Source: Clostridiaceae bacterium (GTDB taxonomy: Bacteria > Bacillota > Clostridia > Oscillospirales > Acutalibacteraceae). Taken from it: a stretch of DNA of 64,000 nt. Under the pieces are notes generated by a model that was not told the origin of the DNA, ran no database searches, and saw only the letters and a list, made by a program, of their open reading frames with translations. Positions 36,326 to 45,300 of this stretch are shown here, in pieces (position 1 is the stretch's first letter; each line of letters starts with the position of its first letter). The translations under genes and the position numbers were made by a program. The stretch lies in assembly GCA_016297645.1 (NCBI GenBank), contig JAEDGF010000001.1:14566-78565 (forward strand). The letters are read 5' to 3'.

Positions 36326-37201
36326 ATGTCGGGAATACTGTATGTTGTCGGGACACCGATAGGAAATCTCGGCGATATGTCGCCGCGCGCACTCGAAACT
36401 CTCGCGTCAGTCGATTTTATCGCAGCCGAGGACACACGCGTCACGATAAAGCTCTTAAACAGATTTGAAATAAAAAACAAGCTCATAAGCTACCACGAGC
36501 ACAACCGCGCCGAAAAGGGAGAAACCATTCTCGAAATGCTCCTCTCGGGCAAGTCGTGCGCGCTCGTGACCGACGCCGGAATGCCGGTAATTTCCGACCC
36601 CGGACAGGACCTTGTAAAGCTGTGCCGCGAAAACGGAATAGAGGTCGCAGCCGTACCGGGACCGAGCGCGGTGATAACCGCCCTTGCCGTTTCGGGACTG
36701 AATGTGGCGCGGTTTTCGTTTGAGGGCTTTCTCACCGTCAACAAGCCGAAGCGCCGCGAACACCTTGAAGAAATAAAGACCGAAAAAAAGACCATGGTGT
36801 TCTACGAAGCGCCGCATAAGCTCGCCGACACGCTCCGCGACCTGCACACCGCCCTCGGCGACAGGAACATAGCCATTATCAAAGAGCTTACGAAAATTCA
36901 CGAGAGTGCGGAGTTTACCACTCTCGCAGAGGTCGACGGCAAGTATGACGGTGTAAAGCTGAAAGGCGAATATGTCATTATAGTCGAAGCAAAAAGCGAA
37001 GCTCAGCTTGCCGAGGAGGCTGCCGAAACCGCTCCCGACCCGGTCGAGCTTGCGCGCCGGTACATCACCGGCGGACTGAGCAAAAACGAAGCCGCGAAAC
37101 GCGCCGCAAAAGAAACGGGTGCGAAAAAGGGCGATATATATAAACTGCTGCTGAACGAAAACACGGCGGACGAAGGAGGTACAGGCAGGAATGACCGATA
37201 A
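36326..37201 (+). CDS. rsmI: 16S rRNA (cytidine-1402-2'-O)-methyltransferase RsmI
   Basis: The product is 291 residues. YVVGTPIGNLGDM (6-18), AAEDTR (33-38) and VTDAGMPVISDPG are RsmI motifs of the tetrapyrrole-methylase fold. It methylates C1402 in the ribosomal decoding centre. A short helical C-terminal domain (LSKNEAAKRAAKETG) is also typical. The ATG at 36326 is supported by AGGAG at 36313-36317, 8 bases upstream; an in-frame TTG at 36320 is rejected. Confidence 0.96.
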   Translation: MSGILYVVGTPIGNLGDMSPRALETLASVDFIAAEDTRVTIKLLNRFEIKNKLISYHEHNRAEKGETILEMLLSGKSCALVTDAGMPVISDPGQDLVKLCRENGIEVAAVPGPSAVITALAVSGLNVARFSFEGFLTVNKPKRREHLEEIKTEKKTMVFYEAPHKLADTLRDLHTALGDRNIAIIKELTKIHESAEFTTLAEVDGKYDGVKLKGEYVIIVEAKSEAQLAEEAAETAPDPVELARRYITGGLSKNEAAKRAAKETGAKKGDIYKLLLNENTADEGGTGRNDR

Positions 37202-38960
37202 ACAGGAGATACAAAGGGATATAACTCTCACAGCCTTTCCCGAAAAAGGCGAAAAATACGAAAAGCAGATAACTCTGCCCTTCTCCGCAGAAAAACTCAG
37301 CCGCGCCGTGATAAAGCTCCCGGTGTGCGTTGAAGCGCCGGAAACCGGCGGTAAAGCCTTTATTGAAATCATGTACTCGGCGGCAAAAACGACCGTATGC
37401 GCCGAAGGTGAAGTGCTTGCCGACAAAAACGGTATTTTTGCACCGCTGCGCCTTGACATCACGCCCCTTGCGGACGGAAAAACACATGAGCTCGAAATAG
37501 AACTGACGCCGCTTCCCGGCGAAGAAATATACTTCGGCAAGGTCTGCTCGTTCGTGACGGCGGATTCGTATTTCGAAACCTCGCTGCGCGGCGACTGCGG
37601 CATAACCGTTTCCGCCGCCGTTTCCGAAAACGGCAGCTCTCCCCTTTCGGATGCCGCCGTAAACATCATACTCACCGCACATATAGTAAACCCGAACAAC
37701 TACGATGTTCTGCGCTGCACACTCATTTCGCCCGACGGAACGGAAAAGGTAAAAACCTGCAAGCCCACTTCCCCGACCTGTATTTTCACGCCGGAGGAAG
37801 TGCTCTTTTGGAACGGTCAACACCAGTCGCCGCTGTATACGATACGGGCGGAGATCGTGCGCGACTGCAAAATTCTCGACAGTGCCGAGGCGGTTTTCGG
37901 CGTGCGAAAAATAGCCTTCAACGACGGCTTTTTGACGCTCAATTCAGTCAAGCTGCCCTTAAACGGCATTGTGGCCGACGGCAATGCACGCACACCGGAC
38001 GATACCGAGCTTTTCAATCTGCTGGACGCGAACTGCGTCAAGATCGCGGTCTGCCCCGGCATTGACGCTTTTTTGACGGAATGCGACAAAGACGGCGTTA
38101 TCGCGTGGGTGGACTTCACCCGTATTTTCGCACTTGACGATACACAGACGGGCGCCGTTGCACAGAGCCTTGCACATCATCCGAGCTTCGTTTTCGCGGG
38201 ACTCGACAGCGGCGAAAAAGACAGTCTTGAAGATTTCTGCACCGCAATAAAGACGGCGGCAGGCGGAGTTTTCACTGCGGGCGCGGCATCCTTCCCCGAG
38301 GAGGAATGCGTAGCCGATGCAGTCCCCGATGTTGTGGCGGTCACGGTTGCGGCAAACACACCGCCCGACAAATTTTCTGAGCTCGGAAACCGCTTCGACG
38401 GCTTCATAGCAAACAGGCGTATGCGTCACACAGCCGTTTTCGCCGAACCTCCGGAGGGCTTTTTCGAGCGTCACTCCGACCACGCTTCGCGAGCCGACTG
38501 TTCGCAGGAGTTTTTTGCAATGTGGCACGAGAAATTCTGGCAGCATTTTGCGGCGAAAAAGGGCGTTTTCGGCTGCTTCGCAGGTGCGCTTGCCGACAGC
38601 GGCAGCACCTCGGGCAGAAACGGTCTTGTGTCGTTCGACCGTCAGGACACGAAGGACGCGTTTTGGTTCTACAAGGCGCATTTCTCGGCGGAGGGCTTTG
38701 TGAAGCTCTGCTCCGCCCAAAGCACCATGACCGACAAAAAGAGTATCGATATCCGCTGCTACACGAATGCCCCGGGCGCTGTGCTCACGGTAAACGGCAA
38801 AAAATATCCGTCCGCAAGCTGTGAAGAAGCCGCCGACTGCGTTTATGTTTTCAGAAATGTAAAGCTCAAAAGAAAAAATAATACTATCGTACTCACCGCC
38901 GCAGGCGCTACCGATTCTGCGGTCATATACCGTTCGAAATCAAAGCTGAAAAAAGTGTAA
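37191..38960 (+). CDS. GH2-fold protein with degenerate active site (probable pseudoenzyme)
   Basis: The product is 589 residues, no signal peptide. The order follows a GH2 beta-galactosidase: sugar-binding-type sandwich (1-125; GIFAPLRLDITPL), immunoglobulin-like domain ending YTIRAEIVRDCKILDSAEAVFGVRK (about 220-245), a barrel-like part, then GRNGLVSFDRQDTKDAFWFYKAHF (about 477-498) and a C-terminal Ig-like domain (DIRCYTNAPGAVLTVNGK). The barrel lacks the RxSHY motif (LDANCVKIAVCP instead), and the acid/base block GLxNE reads GLDSG. It is therefore probably not an active galactosidase. AAGGAGG inside rsmI drives its ATG, which overlaps rsmI by 11 bases. Its role, perhaps sugar sensing, is unknown. 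Confidence 0.65.
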   Translation: MTDKQEIQRDITLTAFPEKGEKYEKQITLPFSAEKLSRAVIKLPVCVEAPETGGKAFIEIMYSAAKTTVCAEGEVLADKNGIFAPLRLDITPLADGKTHELEIELTPLPGEEIYFGKVCSFVTADSYFETSLRGDCGITVSAAVSENGSSPLSDAAVNIILTAHIVNPNNYDVLRCTLISPDGTEKVKTCKPTSPTCIFTPEEVLFWNGQHQSPLYTIRAEIVRDCKILDSAEAVFGVRKIAFNDGFLTLNSVKLPLNGIVADGNARTPDDTELFNLLDANCVKIAVCPGIDAFLTECDKDGVIAWVDFTRIFALDDTQTGAVAQSLAHHPSFVFAGLDSGEKDSLEDFCTAIKTAAGGVFTAGAASFPEEECVADAVPDVVAVTVAANTPPDKFSELGNRFDGFIANRRMRHTAVFAEPPEGFFERHSDHASRADCSQEFFAMWHEKFWQHFAAKKGVFGCFAGALADSGSTSGRNGLVSFDRQDTKDAFWFYKAHFSAEGFVKLCSAQSTMTDKKSIDIRCYTNAPGAVLTVNGKKYPSASCEEAADCVYVFRNVKLKRKNNTIVLTAAGATDSAVIYRSKSKLKKV

Positions 38961-39012
38961 AGGCACATCATCAAAACGGGGACAAGTCCTTTTTTAGGGA
39001 GAGAAAAACATA

Positions 39013-39840
39013 ATGCAAAAAGTATTTCTTGCAAGCGAAACGGAAAAATACGCACAATATATAAAAACCGACATCGTGGAATATATAGGCTTCGGACGAA
39101 CGGAAACCTTCGAGAGCTTCGACAAGTACAGTCTTATCGCATTTGACTGGTACGACACCTCGGACCTTTCGAACGAACCGGCGCAGATACTCATCTATCT
39201 TGACAGCGAAGATATATTTTTCATCTGCGAAAACGAACACTCACTCAACACCGTAAACGAGCTTTTTACCGAGAGCGGCTCAAACGGCAACTGCCTGCGC
39301 TTGTTCTTCCGCGACATGCTTTCGGGCAGCACGGACAGGATAGAAGCGCTTGAAAACAAAGCGTCCGTTCTCGACGGCAGAATAGAAAACGGCACCGACC
39401 GCAGCCAAAAAGCGGAGCTTTCTTTTCTCCGCAGCGAGATAACGAAAATGAAAAAATATTACGGGCAGCTCGGTTTTATTTTCGACGGGATATGCGGAAA
39501 CGAAAACGGACTCATTGAGCCTGAAATGCTTAAATACTTCGAAATTCTCCGCAACCGCGCCGAGCGCTTCAACACTCTTATCGATGAACTGAGCGAATAT
39601 ATCTCCCATGTAAGGGATGCCTACCTCGCGCAGATAAGCGTTGAGCAAAACGATGTAATGAAAACCTTTACAATGGTCACTTCCATTCTGCTGCCGCTGT
39701 CGCTTATAGCCGGGTGGTACGGAATGAATGTCAAAATGCCGGAATTTGAGTGGGATCTCGGCTACCCGTTCGTCATAACGGTAAGTGCTGCCGTATGCAT
39801 AATATGGGTGATAATATTTAAAAGAAAAAAGTGGATGTAA
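39013..39840 (+). CDS. CorA-like divalent cation transporter
   Basis: The product is 275 residues, somewhat short for CorA (about 315). Residues 1-210 form the cytoplasmic funnel with long helices; two C-terminal membrane helices (about 215-235 and 252-270) flank the pore motif YGMN (236-239). CorA channels take up magnesium and cobalt, and some export zinc. The end RKKWM is the typical basic tail. AGGGAGAG precedes the ATG. It stands between the GH2-like protein and a two-component system. Confidence 0.9.
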   Translation: MQKVFLASETEKYAQYIKTDIVEYIGFGRTETFESFDKYSLIAFDWYDTSDLSNEPAQILIYLDSEDIFFICENEHSLNTVNELFTESGSNGNCLRLFFRDMLSGSTDRIEALENKASVLDGRIENGTDRSQKAELSFLRSEITKMKKYYGQLGFIFDGICGNENGLIEPEMLKYFEILRNRAERFNTLIDELSEYISHVRDAYLAQISVEQNDVMKTFTMVTSILLPLSLIAGWYGMNVKMPEFEWDLGYPFVITVSAAVCIIWVIIFKRKKWM

Positions 39841-39900
39841 ACCGGCGCGGGGTACATTTTACCCGGCTGCAATAACCCGAAAAGCAGGTGATGCAAAAAA

Positions 39901-40608
39901 ATGAAGCATCTGATATACATAGCGGACGATGAAAAAAACATCCGCGAGCTTATAAAAAACTTTCTCGAAAGCGACGGCTACTCGGTAGAAGCGTTTGAAA
40001 CGGGCGACAAGCTGCTCGAAGCGTTTCGCAAAAAATCGGCTGATCTCGTCATTCTCGACATAATGATGCCCGGCACGGACGGCTTGGCGGTATGCCGCAT
40101 TCTCCGCGAGAAAACCGATATACCTATTATAATACTCTCGGCGCGCGACTCCGACCTCGACTATGTTCAGGGCATTACGATAGGCGGCGACGATTATCTC
40201 GTAAAGCCCTTCCGCCCCACCGAGCTTCTCATGCATGTGCGCTCGCTGCTGCGCAGAATGGAGATGAACAGAAAGTCCTCGAAATATACCGACAGCAGCG
40301 ATATGCAGTTCGGCAATCTCGTCTACAAGGCAGGCTCGAACACCGTCACCTGTAAAGATAAGCGCGTGGAGCTGACCCAAACGGAATTCAAAATGCTCAT
40401 ATATATGATGGCCGACCCCGACAAGGCATTCTCGCGAAAAGAGCTGCTCGAAGCGATATGGGGCTACGAAACGGAAGTTGAAACACGCGTCACGGACGAA
40501 ACCATGCGGCGACTGAGAAAAAAGCTGCTCTCGGCAGGCAGCAGCGTGAGCATTCAGACGGTGTGGGGCTTCGGCTATAAGCTTGACAATTCGGGTGACA
40601 AAAAATGA
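39901..40608 (+). CDS. OmpR/PhoB-type response regulator
   Basis: The product is 235 residues. The receiver domain has Asp10 with the adjacent acidic residue, phospho-acceptor Asp53 in LVILDIMMPG, Ser80 and Lys102. A winged-helix DNA-binding domain occupies about 130-232 (LTQTEFKMLIYMM, RVTDETMRRLRKKL, TVWGFGYKL). It overlaps the kinase gene by 4 bases. AGGTGAT lies before the ATG. The regulon is unknown; nearby cell-envelope genes are plausible targets. Confidence 0.95.
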   Translation: MKHLIYIADDEKNIRELIKNFLESDGYSVEAFETGDKLLEAFRKKSADLVILDIMMPGTDGLAVCRILREKTDIPIIILSARDSDLDYVQGITIGGDDYLVKPFRPTELLMHVRSLLRRMEMNRKSSKYTDSSDMQFGNLVYKAGSNTVTCKDKRVELTQTEFKMLIYMMADPDKAFSRKELLEAIWGYETEVETRVTDETMRRLRKKLLSAGSSVSIQTVWGFGYKLDNSGDKK

Positions 40609-41846
40609 AGCACATAAAGCTCAAAATCGTGTTCACCGTGTGGCTGTCGGTATTTTTACTGCTTGCGGTCTGCGAGATGATACTTGTCTTTCTTGTCCCG
40701 CACCACTACAAAAAAGAAGCGTACACAGCCTTGCAGAGCGAGCTGTCGTACGCAGGTGCGCTCAACGACTACCTACTGGGCGACTCCGAGGACTTCCCGG
40801 AATACGCGGAGGAATCCATGAGCGGAGATGTCCTCTTTTTCCCGTACGAGCCGGATGCCCCCGCCAACGGCTTTCCCGAAAATAGCTCCGGCGGCTTTCA
40901 GTTCAATCAGCCTAAGCCGGATAAAAACCGCGAGGAACACGAAATAATAAGCTATATCGAAAAAAATTCAGTCACGGAAAATACGGTATGCGAGTACAAG
41001 ACAAAAACGGGAAAATATGTTTTCGCGAAATACACCGAGTATATGCCGGACGAGGGCTATCAGGTGTATATAATGTACATAAACCTCAACCGCATTCTCA
41101 ACTATACAAAGTCGATAAACTATATCCTGCTGTTCTTCTTCGCCGCAGTTTCGAGCGTGATGAGCGTTCCGGGGTATATTCTCGCAAAAAAGATAGAGCT
41201 GTCGCAGGAAACGCAGCGCAGATTTTTTCAGAACACCTCGCACGAATTAAAAACGCCTCTCATGACCGTGCAGGGCTACGCCGAGGGAATACAGACCGGA
41301 GTTACCGAGCCGAAGCAGGCGGCAGAGGTCATTTTGCAGGAGAGCGACCGCATGGCGCAGATAGTAAACGAGCTTCTCTCTCTTTCAAAAATAGACCTGC
41401 ACAGCCTTAAACCAGTCATGACGCGAACGGACATACGCGAGGTTCTCTACGACAGCATCCGCACCTGCGAACCTCTTATGAAGCAGCGCGGTATCAATAT
41501 CGTGCCGATACTGCCCGAAAGCCCGGTCTACATAAACGGCGACGAGGATATGCTCGAACGGGTGTTCACAAACATTCTGTCAAACGCAGTCCGCCACTGC
41601 AAAACAGAGGTGAAAATAACCTGCACGCCGTACAGTCGGTTTGTTATGATAAAATTCCACGACGACGGCGACGGCATTGCGGAAAACGACCTGCCGCATA
41701 TTTTCGAACGCTTTTATACGGGTGAAAACGGCAGCACCGGACTCGGTCTGTCGCTCGCGCGAGAGCTTGTAAAGCTGCACGGCGGAACGATTACCGCGTA
41801 TAACGACAACGGCGCCGTGTTTGCCGTAAAATTTTTGAAAAACTAA
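40605..41846 (+). CDS. Sensor histidine kinase
   Basis: The product is 413 residues. One membrane helix at about 8-31 and another at about 173-193 enclose an extracellular sensor region of about 140 residues that I do not recognise. The HisKA helix has the phospho-acceptor in SHELKTPLM (His212), and the ATPase domain has NILSNAVRH (N box), DDGDGIAENDLPHIFERF (G1/F) and GLGLSLAREL (G2). No HAMP domain is obvious. It pairs with the upstream regulator (4-base overlap); a terminator follows. Confidence 0.94.
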   Translation: MKHIKLKIVFTVWLSVFLLLAVCEMILVFLVPHHYKKEAYTALQSELSYAGALNDYLLGDSEDFPEYAEESMSGDVLFFPYEPDAPANGFPENSSGGFQFNQPKPDKNREEHEIISYIEKNSVTENTVCEYKTKTGKYVFAKYTEYMPDEGYQVYIMYINLNRILNYTKSINYILLFFFAAVSSVMSVPGYILAKKIELSQETQRRFFQNTSHELKTPLMTVQGYAEGIQTGVTEPKQAAEVILQESDRMAQIVNELLSLSKIDLHSLKPVMTRTDIREVLYDSIRTCEPLMKQRGINIVPILPESPVYINGDEDMLERVFTNILSNAVRHCKTEVKITCTPYSRFVMIKFHDDGDGIAENDLPHIFERFYTGENGSTGLGLSLARELVKLHGGTITAYNDNGAVFAVKFLKN

Positions 41847-41899
41847 AATAAACAAATCTTAATATTCTTATAAAATACCGCAATATACCGGCATTTTTG

Positions 41900-41953
41900 C
41901 CGCCGTTTTTTCGTTCCTCCGCCGATTGGAGAGAAAAACGGCGGTATTTTTTT
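41900..41953 (+). terminator. Rho-independent terminator of the two-component operon
   Basis: CCGCCGTTTTT (41900-41910) pairs with AAAAACGGCGG (41934-41944), followed by a run of T broken by one A. Confidence 0.88.
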
Positions 41954-42192
41954 ATTTTTTTGAAGTCAATAACGGAGGTTCACAAAAAAAACACTGTCCG
42001 GCAGATTTTTTTTAGCCCGAAAAACCTGCGGTTATACCGTTTTTTGTTCATTTTTCGGTGCGCAAATACTCCGTAAAGCCGTTTTCGGGAGCAAAATTTC
42101 ATTCCCGTAATTATGTTAACGGCTTCACAAAGATTTTGACACTTCTGTGACATTTTTGATGCAGCTTTACGGAGATAACTTAAACGCGGATT
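41954..42192. other. Long non-coding leader region before the Dlt-like operon
   Basis: About 240 bases of AT-rich DNA with no ORF of coding character. It contains TTGACA at 42136 and TTGATG at 42155, but neither has a -10 at proper spacing. It may hold regulatory sites for the operon; I see no recognisable operator. Confidence 0.35.
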
Positions 42193-42201
42193 TGGTATTA
42201 T
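42193..42201 (+). promoter_or_regulatory. Extended -10 promoter element of the Dlt-like operon
   Basis: TGG followed by TATTAT (42196-42201) is an extended -10 without a recognisable -35 at 17 bases. Transcription would start near 42208, about 40 bases before the first ATG. The lack of a -35 suggests an activator may be needed. Confidence 0.5.
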
Positions 42202-42248
42202 TTAGTCGAGCGAAAAAACAAAAAATAAACGCTCGGAAGGCAATAAAA

Positions 42249-43766
42249 ATGCAGACTGATATTTTACGATATCTCTTTTCGGCAGCAGCTCGTTTTCCGG
42301 ATAAAACTGCGGTAAACGACGGCACCGAAAAACTTACATACAAAGAGCTTCTCGCAAAAAGCCGCTCGGCAGGCGCGGCAATCGCATCACTGGTAAAGCC
42401 GCATTCCCCCATAGGCGTTTACATGGGAAAATGCACCGCTGCGATTCCGTCGTTTATGGGCGCGGTATTTGCAGGCTGTTTTTACTGCTCGTTAAACCCC
42501 GAGCTGCCCGATATGCGCCTGTGTCAAATATATGATGTTCTCTCCCCCGCCGTCATTATCACAACGGACGAATTAAAGCGGCACGCCGCGGAAATTTTTA
42601 CGCGCAGCCGCATTCTGACCTGTGATGAGCTTTTCGCAGCGGCTCCCGACGAAGAAAAACTTGCCGAGAGGGAAGAAACGCATACCGACACCGACCCGTT
42701 ATATATCAACTTCACCTCTGGCTCGACGGGGACACCGAAGGGCATAGTCGTTTCTCACAAAAGCGTAATTGATTTTATCGACTGCTTTACCGACACTTTC
42801 GGGATTGACGAAAACGATATTATCGCGAATCAGGCTCCCTTCGATTTCGATGTTTCGGTAAAGGACATCTACTCCGCATTAAAGACGGGCGCGCAGCTTC
42901 TTATTGTTCCGCGCGAGTTGTTCTCGGCTCCCGTAAAGCTCACGGACTTTTTGTGCGACAACAATGCCACCGTCATGATATGGGCGGTTTCGGCACTGTG
43001 CCTTATAACGACCTTCCACTGTCTTGATTACAGAACGCCGAAAACCGTAAGGAAGATACTTTTCAGCGGCGAAGTGATGCCCTTACGGGCGCTCAGAGAA
43101 TTCAAAAAGCACTTGCCTGACGCCGTCTATGTCAATTTGTACGGCCCTACCGAGATAACCTGCAACTGCACATACCATATTCTCTCCCCGGAGCGCGACT
43201 ATTCCGGCGGAATTCCAATCGGTACACCGTTTACAAACGAAGATGTTTTCCTGCTTGACGAAAACGACAAGGAGATAACAAGCACCGGCACACCGGGCGA
43301 AATATGCGTCAGGGGTTCCTGCCTTGCGCTCGGCTACTACGGCTGCCCGGAGCAAAACGAAAAGCACTTCACACAGAATCCTCTGAACCCATATTACCCC
43401 GAGCGGATATACCGCACGGGCGACCTCGGGAAATACGGCGAAAACGGCGAGCTGTACTTCTGCGGACGGCGCGATTTTCAGATAAAATACATGGGTCACC
43501 GCATAGAGCTTGAAGAAATAGAGCGTATGGCAGCGGAGGAAAACGGAGTTGAACGCTTCTGCTGTATCTTTGACGAAAAGCATTCGAGATTAAAGGGCTT
43601 TTATGTCGGCACTGCGGAAAAAGACGAGCTTCACAAGCGGCTCTCGCAAAAGCTGCCTGCGTTCATGGTGCCGGGGATGCTGTTCAGAATAGATGAATTT
43701 CCGCTGACGAAAAACGGCAAAACCGACCGCAAAAAGCTTGCGGAATTCAAGGGGGACCGACAGTGA
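42249..43766 (+). CDS. DltA-like AMP-forming amino acid ligase
   Basis: The product is 505 residues, the size of DltA. Adenylation motifs are intact: LTYKELLAKS, FTSGSTGTPKGIVVSH (about 154-169), YGPTEITCNCTYH, RTGDLGKY and GRRDFQIKYMGHRIELEEIE, ending with the catalytic Lys in LTKNGKTDRKKL. It should activate an amino or carboxylic acid with ATP and load it onto the carrier protein encoded two genes downstream. The substrate could be D-alanine as in DltA, but the adjacent decarboxylase suggests another. The ATG at 42249 has GGAAGG 8 bases upstream; the longer open frame to 42147 crosses the promoter and is rejected. It overlaps the next gene by 4 bases. Confidence 0.85.
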   Translation: MQTDILRYLFSAAARFPDKTAVNDGTEKLTYKELLAKSRSAGAAIASLVKPHSPIGVYMGKCTAAIPSFMGAVFAGCFYCSLNPELPDMRLCQIYDVLSPAVIITTDELKRHAAEIFTRSRILTCDELFAAAPDEEKLAEREETHTDTDPLYINFTSGSTGTPKGIVVSHKSVIDFIDCFTDTFGIDENDIIANQAPFDFDVSVKDIYSALKTGAQLLIVPRELFSAPVKLTDFLCDNNATVMIWAVSALCLITTFHCLDYRTPKTVRKILFSGEVMPLRALREFKKHLPDAVYVNLYGPTEITCNCTYHILSPERDYSGGIPIGTPFTNEDVFLLDENDKEITSTGTPGEICVRGSCLALGYYGCPEQNEKHFTQNPLNPYYPERIYRTGDLGKYGENGELYFCGRRDFQIKYMGHRIELEEIERMAAEENGVERFCCIFDEKHSRLKGFYVGTAEKDELHKRLSQKLPAFMVPGMLFRIDEFPLTKNGKTDRKKLAEFKGDRQ

Positions 43767-44929
43767 CGATCAATGAAATAATCAAGACAACCGGCTCCTC
43801 TTTTTATGTCTTTGACACGGCGGAGCTGAAAAAACGAATTGCATTTCTGAGAGCTTCCCTCCCCCCGCGCGTGAGGCTCTGCTACGCAGTAAAAGCCAAC
43901 ACATTTATTGTAAAGGAGCTGTTAAACGAAGTCGACCGCTTCGAAATATGCTCACCGGGCGAATCTCGTATATGCGGCAGGCTCGGCGTTATGCCCGAAA
44001 AGACCGTGATATCGGGACTTTACAAAGACCCACGGAACATCGAAGAACTCGCCGGGGGAAACGGAGAAAGGGTCTACACCGCCGAAAGTGCTTCGCAGCT
44101 CGTGCTTCTTTCGTCCCTCGCCAAGAAATACGGCAAACACATCAAAGTGCTTTTGAGAATAACAAACGACAGCCAATTCGGCATGGACGAAGCGGACGCA
44201 CTCGCGGCACTGACGGATGAGAATTTTGCTTTACTTGACTTTTGCGGACTGCAATTTTTCTCGGGCACGCAAAAGACCTCAATAAAAAAGGTGCGGCGCG
44301 AGCTTACCATGATGCACACCGTTTTCTGCAAGGCACGCGATATATACGGAGAAAAAATGCGCACCCTCGAATACGGGACGGGCTTCCCCGTCGTGTATTT
44401 CGCCGACGAAGCTTTTGACGAAAGCGATTTTCTTTCGCAGTTTTCACAGCTGTTAAGCGAGCTTGACGACATACCCGAAATAACGCTCGAAATCGGCAGA
44501 AGCATCGCAGCCTCCTGCGGCAGCTACTACACGCGAATAGAGGATATAAAGCGCAATAAGGGTCTTAACTACGCGATAACGAACGGCGGAATGCACCAAA
44601 TGGTGTATTTCGGTCAGCAGATGGCAATGCGGACACCCGTTTTTGAAGTGTACGGCAAAGAAAACGAACCGCCTGCAAACAAATACAATATCTGCGGCGC
44701 ACTTTGCAGTATGAACGATATCATCCTCAAAAACGCATCTTTACCCGCAGTAAAGCCCGGCGATGTGATATGCTTTCACAACACCGGCGCATATTGCCCG
44801 ACAGAGGGGATCTCGCTCTTTTTGAGCCGCGAGCTGCCTGCCGTCTACTTATGGGACGGACAAAACGCCGTCTGCGTGCGAAAAGCGTTTGAAACCTCTC
44901 CGCTTAACACCCCGGGTGAAATAATATAG
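43763..44929 (+). CDS. Fold-III PLP-dependent decarboxylase (BtrK/LysA-like)
   Basis: The product is 388 residues. PLP-binding Lys44 lies in LCYAVKANT; EIGRSIAASCG (243-253) binds phosphate; CGALCSMND (311-319) contains the catalytic Cys and Asp contributed across the dimer; TGAY (341-344) is the conserved end motif. This places it with diaminopimelate/ornithine decarboxylases rather than alanine racemase. The PLP-stacking block HxHxGSQ reads QFFSGTQ (164-170), and the glycine loop is YGTGFP. Similar changes are, from memory, found in decarboxylases that act on carrier-bound substrates, such as BtrK. The gene starts with a 4-base overlap after the ligase and precedes the carrier protein. Substrate unknown. 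Confidence 0.82.
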   Translation: MTINEIIKTTGSSFYVFDTAELKKRIAFLRASLPPRVRLCYAVKANTFIVKELLNEVDRFEICSPGESRICGRLGVMPEKTVISGLYKDPRNIEELAGGNGERVYTAESASQLVLLSSLAKKYGKHIKVLLRITNDSQFGMDEADALAALTDENFALLDFCGLQFFSGTQKTSIKKVRRELTMMHTVFCKARDIYGEKMRTLEYGTGFPVVYFADEAFDESDFLSQFSQLLSELDDIPEITLEIGRSIAASCGSYYTRIEDIKRNKGLNYAITNGGMHQMVYFGQQMAMRTPVFEVYGKENEPPANKYNICGALCSMNDIILKNASLPAVKPGDVICFHNTGAYCPTEGISLFLSRELPAVYLWDGQNAVCVRKAFETSPLNTPGEII

Positions 44930-45068
44930 CCGCGTTCCGGAAGAGCCGCGCGACTGCATTCCCCTCGGTGAAGCCGCATAGAATAACATTTCCAATCCCG
45001 GCAAGCGAAAAAAATTAACCCGTCTGCCGATGATATAAAAAACAGGAACAGAGAAAGGATCTATAAAA

Positions 45069-45299
45069 ATGGACAAAATTATTGATATTTTACAGGACAT
45101 CAACCCCGACATCGACTACAAAAACCGTACCGATCTTATCGATGCCCACCTTCTCGACTCGCTCTCGATAATCTCGCTCATAGCGGAGCTTGAAGACACC
45201 TTCGATGTGACGATCCCGGCGGTCGATATTATCCCCGACAATTTCAATTCCGTAAAAGCAATTTCCGCACTTATAGAAAGACTTCAAGAGGAGGATTAA
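45069..45299 (+). CDS. Acyl/aminoacyl carrier protein (DltC-like)
   Basis: The product is 76 residues, a standard carrier-protein size. Ser31 in LLDSLSIISLI is the phosphopantetheine attachment site; four helices are predicted around it. DltC carries D-alanine as a thioester, and this protein should carry the acid activated by the upstream ligase. The gap of 139 bases from the decarboxylase holds AGAAAGGA as ribosome binding site and no terminator. The MBOAT gene follows 1 base after the stop codon. Confidence 0.92.
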   Translation: MDKIIDILQDINPDIDYKNRTDLIDAHLLDSLSIISLIAELEDTFDVTIPAVDIIPDNFNSVKAISALIERLQEED

Positions 45300-45300
45300 A

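Noticed and set aside
38975..38996. Terminator GGGGACAAGTCCTTTTTT before the CorA-like gene
   Set aside because: The apparent stem would have a two-base loop, too small to form, so the T-run alone is not enough to call it.
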